25,071 nt of DNA from Rhizophagus prolifer (lineage: Eukaryota > Glomeromycota > Glomeromycetes > Glomerales > Glomeraceae), in the NCBI GenBank assembly GCA_019425655.1, contig NQWY01024616.1, forward strand, positions 1 through 25,071, written 5' to 3'. Position numbers and translations under genes: made by a program. The first letter of the stretch is position 1. The number at the start of each line of letters is the position of its first letter. Of the stretch, positions 10,000 to 19,648 are shown piece by piece. Below the pieces are notes generated by a model. It was given only the letters and a program-made list of their open reading frames with translations. It was not told the origin of the DNA and did not search any database.

Positions 10000-10539
10000 T
10001 ATGTATTTTATTATGATTAAGTTATTTTACTACAATTATTTAATCGAAACATTATGTTTAAAGTAGGACTGCATTAAGATTATTATCTATTAAGTTTACT
10101 TATTTTATGATGTTTAATTAGAAATTATTTTTTATATATTATGATTATTTATTTATGATTATTGAATTTACTACGAAAATATATTACTGTATTAAGCGTT
10201 TATATGTTGAAATGTTGATAGCTACATTTAAGAAGTTTAAATTTTATGCAAAACCATCCTTTTTTTATAGAACCATCTATATAATTAAGCAAAAAATTAT
10301 TCCTACTTGAAAGAGTGCAGTAATTTTAGAATTCTTCTTTAATTATAAAAAAGTTAGTAAAATCTTATTCAAGTTTTTTTAAAAAAGTTTCTTTAGTTTT
10401 TTTATAGTTCATCTTAAATAAATCTATTATGTACTGCACAATATTAAGGTTTTGTACTGTAATCATAATGTTTAGTAAAACTTAATACTTTTAATAATGA
10501 AAAGTCAAGTATTGTAAATAAACAAAAACTAAACAAGTT
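10000..10539. other. 3' flank and spacer, no gene
   Basis: The 3' flank of paralogue 1 contains AAGATTATTATC (near 10076), which is also found after paralogue 2 (near 18073), so the duplicated unit included some 3' sequence. No other feature was seen. Confidence 0.4.
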
Positions 10540-11762
10540 CTCTGTTCAGGAATAACAGCTATGTTTTTGATGGTACTACTGATTTCACGAGTTGTATTGA
10601 CATCATCATTACTAACTCGAATTTGTATTTTTGGAAGAATTTTTGATAGTTGGATTTACCGAATATGAAAAAATATTACCCCCTAATTCTTTTGATGAGA
10701 AGGTTGATGATAATACCTTCACTATTGATGGAAGATACTAATCGGTGACTTTATACTCCTATATATACATATGCATGAAACAAATAATAATTTAATTTTC
10801 TTGTTTGGAACCTAATAATCATATCCTAGTGAAATTAAAACAAAGAGAATAGGCAGTGATGTGCATGCATGTGATTATTTCTTGAGTTTTTAATTTCAAA
10901 AAATAACAGGTATCTATTAGTAACAATATTATATTCGGTGCGTTTGATAAAACTAGTAAAGAAAGCTTTGATAAAACTAATAATAAGTGCTCATCTTTTA
11001 AGCAGATTTCTTGGCACACAGATATTTCACGTGACAAAGACTATAGCTTGAAACAATTGAATATCTAATAATCAGTGGATTCGGTTAAGAAATTCCATCA
11101 TAGAATTCGTTAAAAAAAACTCGGTCCAAAATAAAAATGGATTATCTAGGTAGAAATCTACTATAAAGTATCATTTACTATAATTAGAAAACCACAAAAT
11201 CCTTACTGTTTTCGCTCAATGTAGATTGCGATGTTGATTGTTATTAAATGAATGTAAGAATTAAAAAGTTCCTTTTTTGTTTTCTTTTTTTATTAGAACA
11301 TGATTTAATTATAGACATAGCGAAAAACATGGAGCAGCTTTTGTTAAATTATCAAAATTCACGCAAAAAATGGTTGTAGGACATTTCTACGATGAGGAAA
11401 GTGATAGAAAATTCTGAAGATTTCGTAAACATGTGAGACCAGATTCACTTTAACTAATATAAAAAAAAGGCAAAGTTGTGTTGATACAGTGCAATTTTCC
11501 AAAATTTAGTGTGATTCTTGAGTTCTGGCATCATTGAAAATTTTCACTATAGCGGAAAACCTGATATACCGGAATTTTTGCTAGAGCTAATACTAGTTTC
11601 GGAAGCCACATAAATCGAAATTTTATTGATAAGCGTATAAATGGTAAAATTATTAAATTCATAGAAGTATCATCAAATGATAAAATTCGGATTCAATTAA
11701 ACTGTTATCTGAATGAAGAAATCTCAGTATTAGGCCAATAAGAAACTTGCGACAGAGAATAA
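10540..11762 (+). pseudogene. Decayed coding region of unrecognised family
   Basis: Several blocks in different plus-strand frames look clearly coding against the AT-rich background. They lie near 10551-10649 (FDGTTDFTSCIDIIITN), 10612-10741 (GFTEYEKILPPNSFDEK), 10910-11068 (NNIIFGAFDKTSKESFDKTN), 11304-11416 (RHSEKHGAAFVKLSKFTQK) and 11586-11741 (NGKIIKFIEVSSNDKIRIQ). Some blocks are preceded by acceptor-like CAG, so part of the discontinuity may be introns, but overall the region is broken in several places. It may be a dead member of a host gene family or a worn DNA transposon; I could not place it. Confidence 0.45.
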
Positions 11763-11926
11763 GAGAATACTATTTAAATAGTTTCACTGCGTAATTATTA
11801 TTTAATTCAATTCATTAAAAATTTCATCTACATATATAATAAAAGTGAGCTTATGTCGGCGACGTTACAAATTGTAATGCGCACGTGACTGAAAATTCAT
11901 ATTTGGGAGCGCAGTCAATAAATCTA

Positions 11927-11983
11927 ACTTTGTTCACATGACCATGGATTTCTTCCTTTTTTTTACTGGCCGCCTCCCATTTG
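11927..11983 (+). promoter_or_regulatory. Upstream block shared with 6668-6775
   Basis: It contains CTAACTTTGTTCACATGACC and CTGGCCGCCTCCCA, also present in a gapped form at 6668-6775. It lies 150-200 bp before the TATA-like sequence of the nine-exon gene, with CACGTGAC (11883) and CACATGTGACACATGA (12015) close by. Probably part of that gene's upstream region. Confidence 0.45.
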
Positions 11984-12076
11984 TTTGTGATTACATCTGA
12001 TTATTCAGTCTTATCACATGTGACACATGATTGTGAGTCATAATATTACTGCGGACATGTGACATTTTGTAAACGC

Positions 12077-12095
12077 GATATAAGCTTATAAACTT
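12077..12095 (+). promoter_or_regulatory. TATA-like core promoter of the nine-exon gene
   Basis: GATATAAGCTTATAAACTT is followed by AAAGCGCG and a T-rich leader. It lies about 75 bp before the inferred donor of the 5'-UTR intron at 12167. Confidence 0.4.
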
Positions 12096-12228
12096 AAAGC
12101 GCGATTCTTTATTATTACTTTGCGAACTAATTTTTTATTATCTGCTTTTTTTTCGCTCACCACCGAGTAAGTTGGGTAAAAATTTTTCGTTATAAGTTAT
12201 ATTGATAGTTTTGTTAAGCACGAAAGAA

Positions 12229-12267
12229 GTGCCTGCGGTAGAGTATAGGTCTATCGGAAGCCAATTA
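12229..12267 (+). repeat. Direct repeat, copy 1 (GTGCCTGCGGTAGAG motif)
   Basis: It reads GTGCCTGCGGTAGAG, TA, TAGGTCTATCGGAAGCCA, ATTA and matches 12499-12537 with about three mismatches. Its sequence after ATTA is interrupted by the element at 12268-12422 and then resumes as TATGGCGAGT, just as in copy 2. Confidence 0.8.
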
Positions 12268-12422
12268 CCCTACAAAAAAATTTCTGAATTTGCACGGGTA
12301 TGTCTAGAAAACGCCAGATTTCGAACGTTCGGATAATGTACCGAAATGTGAAAGATTCCAGACATTGTCCAGGACAATGAGGACAATTTCCGGACAATTT
12401 CTGGTACACTTTTTTTGTAGGG
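12268..12422. mobile_element. MITE inserted into direct-repeat copy 1
   Basis: It starts CCCTACAAAAAAA and ends with the inverse TTTTTTTGTAGGG. Copy 2 of the repeat shows the empty site (CCAGTTATGGCGAGT), while copy 1 has CCAATTA, element, AAG, TATGGCGAGT, consistent with insertion at a TA and three extra bases at the right end. At 155 bp and with GGACAATTTCCGGACAATTT inside, it resembles the element at 7432. Confidence 0.75.
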
Positions 12423-12498
12423 AAGTATGGCGAGTCATCAAACGATGGCCGACGGATTTCGTCGCATCAAAATTATCATGGGCTTGTTAACATGAGAG

Positions 12499-12537
12499 GT
12501 GCCTGCGGTAGAGCTTAGGTCTATCGGAAGCCAGTTA
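12499..12537 (+). repeat. Direct repeat, copy 2 (GTGCCTGCGGTAGAG motif)
   Basis: It reads GTGCCTGCGGTAGAG, CT, TAGGTCTATCGGAAGCCA, GTTA and lies 270 bp after copy 1. It is followed by TATGGCGAGTCTCCACAGGC. GCCTGCGG at its start and CCACAGGC downstream can pair with one mismatch, so the block may fold. GGTAGAGC also resembles the D-arm of a tRNA, but no B box follows. Confidence 0.75.
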
Positions 12538-12701
12538 TGGCGAGTCTCCACAGGCAGTAATGGCAAATTTCAGTTGGCTATTTAACCACTGTCATCAAGT
12601 GGTGGCCGACCTTAATTGAAGGACAGCCCACTTTTAGTAATTCCTTGATGTTTCTACTTATGATATCACTCACAATTCTTTTTTTTTTTGACTAAGCAAT
12701 A

Positions 12702-14667
12702 ATGGGAAAACAAAAGGAAACTAATAAGAGTCGACAAGAAACAAATATAAATTGGATCTTATACTCTCCAGAACCAATTCCAATTGGATTTTTTCGCTTA
12801 ACTCATCCGACGAAACGTTTACAAGCTATTGAAAAATTTAAGAAATGTTTTGATTCTGCATTAAATCGTAGTAAGGGTGATAAACTCAATGAACTTAAAG
12901 CCATAAATATCGATGTATGTGTTTAAGATTAATGTTGTTAATTTCGACAAAATATTAAGTATTTTTAATGTCTGTTCTCTCACTAATAGGAAGAAACTAT
13001 ACAAAAGGATTGGGAGACATGGCTAAAGGAGAAAAAGGCTGTATGTCTGCTATTTCACATATGTTTGAGTTATGGTTGGAGGTTTCTAAAGTTCAAATTT
13101 ATGCTTTAGATTCTAGCTTGTCGGACAAACCACGATGCAGGTCTTCGCATTCAGAAAGACTTTACGTCAACTATGATTAATGTATGTCATTTATTAACGG
13201 GCGTTATTTTGGAATTTTTTCAGCATTACTCAAATATATTTTTTTAACGTAGATTGTCGGCTGTAAAGATAAAGGAGCTGAGGAAAGACCAGCATTGACT
13301 GTTAGAAAGTCCACACGAGTAAGTATTTTCCTGTTTATTATTGATTTTATTATTAATTCTTTACCGTTTTTATGATTAGAAACGAAAGCATGACGACCCA
13401 CCAACACCCAATAAACCGGTTATTCGATCAGAAATGAAAATATTATACCCTCAGATTTCATTTACGAAAAAAGCCAAACTTGCCATTGAAAAATTTGAAG
13501 ATGAAAATCTAGTAGAGTCAAAAATTCAGAGAAACAAGGTGTTGTTTGGAGAGAATGGTTAGAAAACGTTCTAGAGCTACAAATAATCATCAAATGATTA
13601 TACTAGTAATTTTTTTCTGTTGTTTTACAGTCCTCAATAGAAGAAATCAGAATAAAAATTCTGAATCCATACATTGCAAAAAATCAGTTTGACGACACTA
13701 TGATACGATATATTGGAAAAGTTTTGATGGATTTGTAAGCTCTTATTTTTTTAGGAGTTATGATATTTCATTCTAATCCATGTATTATTATAATAATAAC
13801 AATCAATCAATTATTAGCACCAATAAAATAATCGATGTTCCTGGACATGTTATGTCCATTGATGAAATTGAAAGAGACTGGATAGTCAACAAAATATCTC
13901 CACTATTTATATTCCTCCAAGCAACCTTTACAAATAAGATACTTTTCCATTGGTAAGCAATATTTCTTCGGAATTTTCACAACTTGATAAAACTTAACCA
14001 TTTATGTATTCAAACCTACTATAGGATTGAACATGATATCGAGCCTACACACAAACGTCTTTTCACCAAAAACAACAGTTCAAACAAGGGAAGAATGAGA
14101 GCGGTTATTGTAGGAGTCCGTTTATCAGATAACCGTCAGGTTGTGTTAATAGAAATGAGTGGTGCACCGACTAACTTCTTAAATTCTCATATCGTGGGAG
14201 ATACATATAAAACAGTTCAGAAAAGAATTGATGTATTAAATTCTGTACTCCTAAATTTTTTGAACTATGATATAAGACACGCGAAAAAAATACGTTCATT
14301 AACTATACAAGGAATTAGTGAGTATTAATTTTTGGTTAACTATTACACGGAAGTCAGAACAAATCATTCATATCTTTTTTTTTATTGTTATGTCATAGGG
14401 GATCGCCTTACACTCAGAACTATATACCTAAGAGGAAAGGAAGATTATGCTGATGAGGAAGAATTTTCTGCGGTCTTTCCTCTCAGTTGGGAATTCCGCT
14501 TTCAGTTTCTTGAAGTCTTTGAGCTAATGGAACGTGTGATACAATCTATTTTAGAGTACCCTAACATTATCAAAGAATTAATGAAACATCCAGCAAAATC
14601 GCCTGAATTTTCCATTAGGCACTGTATTTCGAGCGTTACTGGCCAAATCTATTCTATACAACATTAA
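12702..14667 (+). CDS. Nine-exon gene, 453-aa uncharacterised protein with possible PD-(D/E)XK-like core
   Basis: Exons: 12702-12914, 12990-13040, 13110-13181, 13253-13318, 13380-13538, 13631-13734, 13818-13952, 14025-14317 and 14399-14667. All eight introns are GT-AG, 61-92 bp long, and every junction keeps frame, giving 453 residues with no internal stop. Donors are GTATGT, GTAAGT or GTGAGT types, except the weaker GTGTTG of intron 5. Residues 1-112 are lineage-specific; 135-187 are basic and charged (KRKHDDPPTP start, a possible nuclear signal). Residues 290-316 (RMRAVIVGV, then QVVLIEMSG) resemble the two-strand core of PD-(D/E)XK-like proteins, followed by a GDTYKTVQKRID helix and IQGIRDRLTL. 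The family looks familiar from glomeromycotan proteomes, but the usual metal-binding Asp is not obvious, so nuclease activity is unproven. Two AATAAA signals follow at 14730-14741. Confidence 0.8.
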
Positions 14668-14729
14668 CTGAATAATAAGCTATTTAATCTATTTTAATGA
14701 TGTCAGAAAGAAATTTATTACATATAAGC

Positions 14730-14741
14730 AATAAAAATAAA
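14730..14741 (+). terminator. Polyadenylation signals (two adjacent AATAAA)
   Basis: AATAAA at 14730-14735 and again at 14736-14741, about 65 bp after the stop codon of the nine-exon gene. Confidence 0.55.
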
Positions 14742-15183
14742 GTTCATAAAGTGCTATGAATATAAAAATTTTTGACGTTCTGAGGTACGCGCACGTGATC
14801 TTTCAATCTAGCCAAAATATTGGTCCTAATCTTTCGGGGTTTTTGTGATGATTTGTTTCAAGAATAAACTGACAAGAAAAAAGTTTATTCAATATTTATA
14901 ACACATTGGTGATAATATTTTTATATATTATCGTCAGATATAAATATATAATGAACACATCAATTGTGTCATTATTATAATTTAGCATATTATAAGGGTC
15001 AAAATTGTTAAGGAATATTTATACCTATTTAGAACAAGAATATTATTAACTCCGCAATTGTTTTCTTTTAGGAAATCATCTTTTTTTAAGGATATCTCTC
15101 GCCAAGATCATTGCCTATTATTTTGTTCTAATCCAGAAAGTAGCTATTTTCTCCCATAGGTTGACGTTAAATATAAAATTAGT
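14742..15183. other. Spacer, no gene
   Basis: Nothing coding was seen. It contains GCACGTGATC at about 14792, one of several CACGTG-type sites in the window. Confidence 0.4.
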
Positions 15184-15510
15184 GTGGCACGCCAGGATAG
15201 AAAATTGCGTTACTTAAAACGCCTGTTTAAACGCTTAAAGTGTGACTTTATACGTACGTTTATTTTTATCCTTACACTTAAACACTTATTAATTCTTATT
15301 TAAACGTTATTTATTTTGTTAGTTTAATTTTGGTTGTTTGGATTTCATATATTAAATGTATCTTAATCGTATGCATTCAACAAATAGAAAAAATAGTAAA
15401 AATTAATCCAGAAACGTTTAGAAATTAAATTATTTATAAGACGTAAAAATTTGCGTTTAATATACATTTAATGTGTGACAATAACCGCAATTTTGTCTGT
15501 CCCAGAGTGT
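15184..15510. mobile_element. Probable old inverted-repeat element
   Basis: The left end CACGCCAGGATAGAAAATTG is mirrored on the right (inverted: CACTCTGGGACAGACAAAAT TGCGG), with about three quarters of bases agreeing over 25-30 bp. Inside are repeated TTTAAACG motifs and no coding sequence. Ends and target duplication are uncertain. It is an eroded MITE-like element. Confidence 0.4.
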
Positions 15511-15693
15511 TATATTTCCTTTTTTTAATCAAACTTTTCCACTTTTAAACAACAACTAAACTTTTAGCATTTTCAGCGCTTATATATATACTATACACTA
15601 AGCAAAATTTATTAGGCGTATTGCTAAATATGTCATTAGTTTAACTGATTCGAGAAGGGATCGACGTTAATTGAAGAATTAAGGAAAATCAAG

Positions 15694-15874
15694 GCCGTGT
15701 TCGATCACGTGAATTTAATAGTGTAGGCGTGTCAAATAGTTATGTGACAAATAATTTTCACACCTCGAAAAAAAATTCCAAGTCCCAGGATAAATTGTAA
15801 AAATGAAAAACTAGGGTGTGACGCCAGTGACGGGAGGGCGACAAATAATTTAATGTCACGTGATCGAACACGGC
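15694..15874. mobile_element. MITE with CACGTG-bearing terminal repeats
   Basis: The two ends are GCCGTGTTCGATCACGTGA and its inverse, 19 bp with no mismatch. AATTTAAT recurs just inside each end, and GACAAATAATTT occurs twice inside. The element is 181 bp and has no coding sequence; no clear target duplication was found. Each end carries a CACGTG E-box, so an insertion near a gene would bring two such sites. Confidence 0.75.
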
Positions 15875-16265
15875 TTTAGACGTTCTCCAGATTAGGTTTT
15901 TTTGACTTTGTTATGAGTATCGTGAAATTATGCTAAAACTCCGGATCGACAATAAGAATTTTATTGTAAAGTATGGAAAAAAAAACATTTATGTATGTAC
16001 TACTAGATAAGTATATAAATGTGTTTCTCTTTTTACTTGTAATAGCTTATCGAACTAAATACATAAATAAAACTCTAAAGTGTATTCATTTAAAGGTTTA
16101 AAAATTTCTTCCCTTTTTTCCTTATAACTTATTTATTATATGTGTACTTGTACATGTATTTATGCCGACTTGAAATAAGGACAAGTTGGTTCTAACATTT
16201 CCCTCCATTCTGTTTGAAAAAGATCGAAGTTTAGATTTTTATTATCGAACTGTTTACATACAATA

Positions 16266-16451
16266 GCCCTGTTCATTTCCAGTCGGCTGTATTGTTCGGT
16301 TTGTTTATGTTGTACCAATAGGATTATTTATTTGTGGTCGCCCTAAAAAACCAAAAAAAATATTGGTTTAAAACAAATGCAGGCAGGTCTGAACCAATCA
16401 AATCAAACCTCAACCAACCGAAAAATACAACCGACCAGAAATGAATAGGGC
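16266..16451. mobile_element. TA-flanked MITE
   Basis: The left end GCCCTGTTCATTTCCAGTCG and the inverted right end GCCCTATTCATTTCTGGTCG differ at four of 20 places, and the similarity continues through GGCTGTATTGTTCGGTT / GTTGTATTTTTCGGTT. TA lies on both sides (16264-16265, 16452-16453), as for Tc1/mariner-type elements. The interior is non-coding. Length 186 bp, moderate age. Confidence 0.75.
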
Positions 16452-16459
16452 TATTATAT

Positions 16460-17390
16460 AAAAAGCAATCTATCACCGTATAAGTTAGTGTTCGGACACG
16501 AACTTAAAAAAAAATTTTTATTTATTCCGCAGTTCGGGTTTTTCCGACAATAGTTATACTAAATTTGGAAATCTAAGTACAATGATTATGAAATCAATTG
16601 AAACAAGTTTGAAATAATTCTTTTTCGCTAGATTATTCTTTGCGTGCGTGCTCTGTTACACAAAATTTTCACATGATGCTAAGTACACATTAATTAAACA
16701 AATAATTAAGTTCTGCATCAAAGCTATCATACGATATTATTTGTAACTAGAATCAAACAATTCATTTTTTTTTGTAAAATCCGAAAAAATTATGTACATA
16801 ATTCTAATAAACCATATAAAAATAAAAATAATGATGAGTTTACGGTTACTCGAATATGAGAAAGGTGGCAATCTCTATTAAATTCTTTAAAACATCCATT
16901 AGACCTCTTTACATCATGTTATTTTAATCGGTCAGGTCCCTCAGAGTACTTTATTAATCGCAAAAAAAATTTTTTTGTTTCTGATTTTTTTTGTCTGAGT
17001 CAATGCATAAATTTAAAATTCTATATAATTTCTTATCGGAATTAGAATTCCACACATTCATGTTGTATCACTATTACACGATTCAGGGTGCACTGTTTTA
17101 TTTAATCTTTTTTTCTTTTTATATTAATTGAATTGTAAATTTAATTATTACATAATGTATATGTTTGTTATCTGTCCATCAATGAAAGAAGTTTAGTTAA
17201 ATGAATATTAATTTGTCTAAATTACTAGTCTTTATAAATAGAATTGATAGAAAGTGATTATAGGAACGCTGAACTATAAAATAAAAAATTTTTATATAAT
17301 AATTAATAAGGGAACAGGAAACAAATCGTTATGCCCGCTTTAATTGTTTATGAAATACATGCGTGATTAGATCATTTGGTGATACTTCAA
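16460..17390. other. Gene-free AT-rich stretch
   Basis: No coding frame, RNA gene or terminal repeat is supported; it ends at the promoter of paralogue 2. Confidence 0.45.
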
Positions 17391-17392
17391 TG

Positions 17393-17418
17393 CGTATATA
17401 AAGAACCTAGGCCCTCAA
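17393..17418 (+). promoter_or_regulatory. Core promoter of paralogue 2: TATA box plus CCCTCAAT
   Basis: GCGTATATAAAGAACC is followed by TAGGCCCTCAAT, matching the layout before paralogue 1 at 9256-9280. CCTCAAT may mark the transcription start, about 25 bp after the TATA box. Confidence 0.65.
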
Positions 17419-17534
17419 TTTTTTTTTTTAAAAAAATAATTTGTTAGGAATCTCAAATTATAGAGTTTGCTTAAGAATTAAGTTTACGAGAAAGAGAAAT
17501 CTTATTCTTCACAAACAAGTTTAAAATTTAAATT

Positions 17535-18008
17535 ATGAACTCAAATTATCCAAATAATCAATTTTTTGGTATTGAAAATCCTTCGCAAGCGGCAACTGGC
17601 TTACGTGTATCAAATCAATATTATGGCGGCAATCCTGAAGGACAAATCTTACAAGTTATTAATCAATCCATTCATCCTGATAAATTTATTTATCACCCAC
17701 CCAATGATCATCATATTTATCATGTCGGACGTAAAGAAATCTCGCTTCAATTATTAAATAGCAACGTATCTAACATTAGCTTCAATCAAAATGAATATAT
17801 CTTCTTTTATCAACGACAAAATGATAATCAGATTTATCAAATAGTTTGTGAAATAGTCTCTCCCTCTTTTATTGTTAATCTCCTAAATAAAACTATTTAT
17901 GGAATTGAAATTGAACAGAATATCGGACATGAAGAATTGACCTTCAGACTCGACCAAAAAGAAAATCTTAAATTTTATTTAACACAATATCTAAATCATT
18001 TTTTTTAA
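17535..18008 (+). CDS. Lineage-specific protein, paralogue 2 (157 aa)
   Basis: Single-exon gene of unknown function, paralogous to 9413-9994. It shares the start (MNSNYPNNQFFG), then lacks about 35 residues of the variable N/Q/S-rich part. It regains close similarity from HPPND (about residue 55) to the end: KEISLQLL, NQNEYIFFYQRQNDN, YQIVCEIVSPSFI, NLLNKTIYGIEIEQ, GHEELTF and TQYLNHF. In the conserved half most residues are the same, and the differences are mostly conservative. No signal peptide or membrane helix is seen. Both copies and both promoters look intact, so both may be expressed. A 63-codon frame at 17566-17757 in another frame is a shadow of this gene. Confidence 0.8.
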   Translation: MNSNYPNNQFFGIENPSQAATGLRVSNQYYGGNPEGQILQVINQSIHPDKFIYHPPNDHHIYHVGRKEISLQLLNSNVSNISFNQNEYIFFYQRQNDNQIYQIVCEIVSPSFIVNLLNKTIYGIEIEQNIGHEELTFRLDQKENLKFYLTQYLNHFF

Positions 18009-19640
18009 ATCAATTGTATGACTAAAAATTTTATCATTATGTAATCATTAAGATTAAAATTGTAGTAAAGCTAAGATTATTATCCTTTCGTATCGCCTTT
18101 TAAGTATTTTCTTATTGCATTAACTCGTTAGCTTATTTAGACAATGATGTCCGATTAAATCTAACCAAAATTATCTATCGAGTATTTAGTTACTAGTACA
18201 ATAAAAAATATCTTCATGAAATTTTTTTTTTTGGTTAAAAATAAATTTTGATACTTTATTTTATTCTTGATAAGTCAATTTTATAAAATAAGTTTTTACA
18301 AATAATACTAATTTCAAGATTGTAATTATCTTGAGATAAGCAAATAATATTCTGTCCGTTTATTTACAAATTTTTGATATCTTAGTTTGATCCATTATAT
18401 TATTTACATTGGCAGCTGCTGAATTTTTTATGGTTATGATAGGTAGTACAGGGATTCTGATTTTCTAATCATTACCCTATTTTGTCGTACAATAAAATTC
18501 GGAATTTTCCGGGATAACATTATTTTTTTAAAAAAAAAGATAGGAATTAAAATCTAGTTTTCTAAATTATATTTGTATTTGTCATAAAGAATAATACGCC
18601 GATAGAATTCTATCGTAATAAATAAACTTGACGTGTATTTCTTTTTTTTTAAAACAATTATAACCGATGTTAAAGTGTGTCATAAGTAGTAAACAGGCCC
18701 ATTGTAACATAGTTATAAAATTTCGAGGATTCCTGTGAAAAAAAGTAAGAGAGACTGGATACTTGAAAAATTTATTTAGTATTAATTTTTCAAACACTTA
18801 AACCAAATATAATACCGTGCATCTGATAAGACAGAATAACAAAGAACCAATTCTAACAGATAAAAGATTATTTGGAAATAAAATAATAAAATGGTTTACA
18901 TAATCAAACAAATTTTCTTTTTAAAGTAATTACAACAATTTTACAAAGATTCGAGACACGAACAATTGGCTGCAATAACGTTCCACCGACAGAATAAAAA
19001 AATGCTTTGATAAAACACCCTCTGTAAACAGCAATGTTACACTTATTATAGTTTAGCATTAATTTAAATGTTTAATAGATCTTTTTAATGATAATACTAA
19101 AAAGTTTCCATTTTTTTCAAAATAAAATCAAACGGATGTAAATGCAGTATACGCCACAATTTTAAGACTTACTATATAATCACGGTATGAATTGTCAATA
19201 TTAAAAAACAACAATATTATCGATTATTTATTATTGTTCAAATTATTAAGTAATTAAAAGAAAGTTTGATCATTTTGGAAATTTCAATAAATAAAAAGAG
19301 ACGCCAAAGTTTCGCTGTCAATTATTACTTATTCCGTGAATAAGAGTGCCATCATAATTTTATTGACAGTCGGTGCCTTATTGTCGCCGTAAATCAATTA
19401 ATTTGGCTAAAAATGATTCCGAAATTTCTCCATAGCTCGTATAATTGCAGCCTCAAAATAAACATTGCCAATTTTGGGGTTAAATTAAATTTCAAACATC
19501 AAAGTGCAACGTTTTACACACATCTTTTTATTTCCCATAATTAAGAATTTATAAAAATAAAGGAAGTGCATGAAGCAAATAAAATGAAAGTGCATATTTC
19601 AGTATTCTTTTCCAACGAAAACATTAAAAGTATTATAAAA
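18009..19640. other. Gene-free AT-rich stretch
   Basis: No gene is supported. ATTCGGAATTTTCCGGG at about 18497 resembles the interior of the MITE at 7432 and may be a fragment of that family. A short inverted pair, CTGTCAAT and ATTGACAG, occurs at 19315-19369. Confidence 0.4.
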
Positions 19641-19648
19641 GAGGAAAT

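Larger units (their letters stand above)
12167..12696 (+). other. Probable 5'-UTR intron (530 bp)
   Basis: A consensus donor (GA|GTAAGTTGGG, 12167) and a strong acceptor (eleven T, then GACTAAG ending 12696) frame the sequence just before the ATG at 12702. All coding introns of this gene are 61-92 bp, so this one is unusually long. It contains a duplicated motif of about 40 bp and a MITE. Splicing is inferred, not shown. Confidence 0.45.

Noticed and set aside
10819-11037. Minus-strand open frame of 72 codons
   Set aside because: Antisense to the more protein-like block NNIIFGAFDKTSKESFDKTN on the plus strand.
12499-12560. tRNA or tRNA-derived SINE at the GCGGTAGAGCTTAGG motif
   Set aside because: GGTAGAGC resembles a D-arm, but there is no B box (GGTTCGAnnCC) downstream and no cloverleaf.
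12968-13180. Plus-strand open frame of 70 codons starting at ATG 12968
   Set aside because: It reads exons 2 and 3 of the nine-exon gene in the wrong frame and runs through two introns.
13204-13407. Minus-strand open frame of 67 codons
   Set aside because: Antisense shadow of exon 4 and intron 4 of the nine-exon gene.
18582-18797. Minus-strand open frame of 71 codons
   Set aside because: No motif, promoter or codon-usage support.
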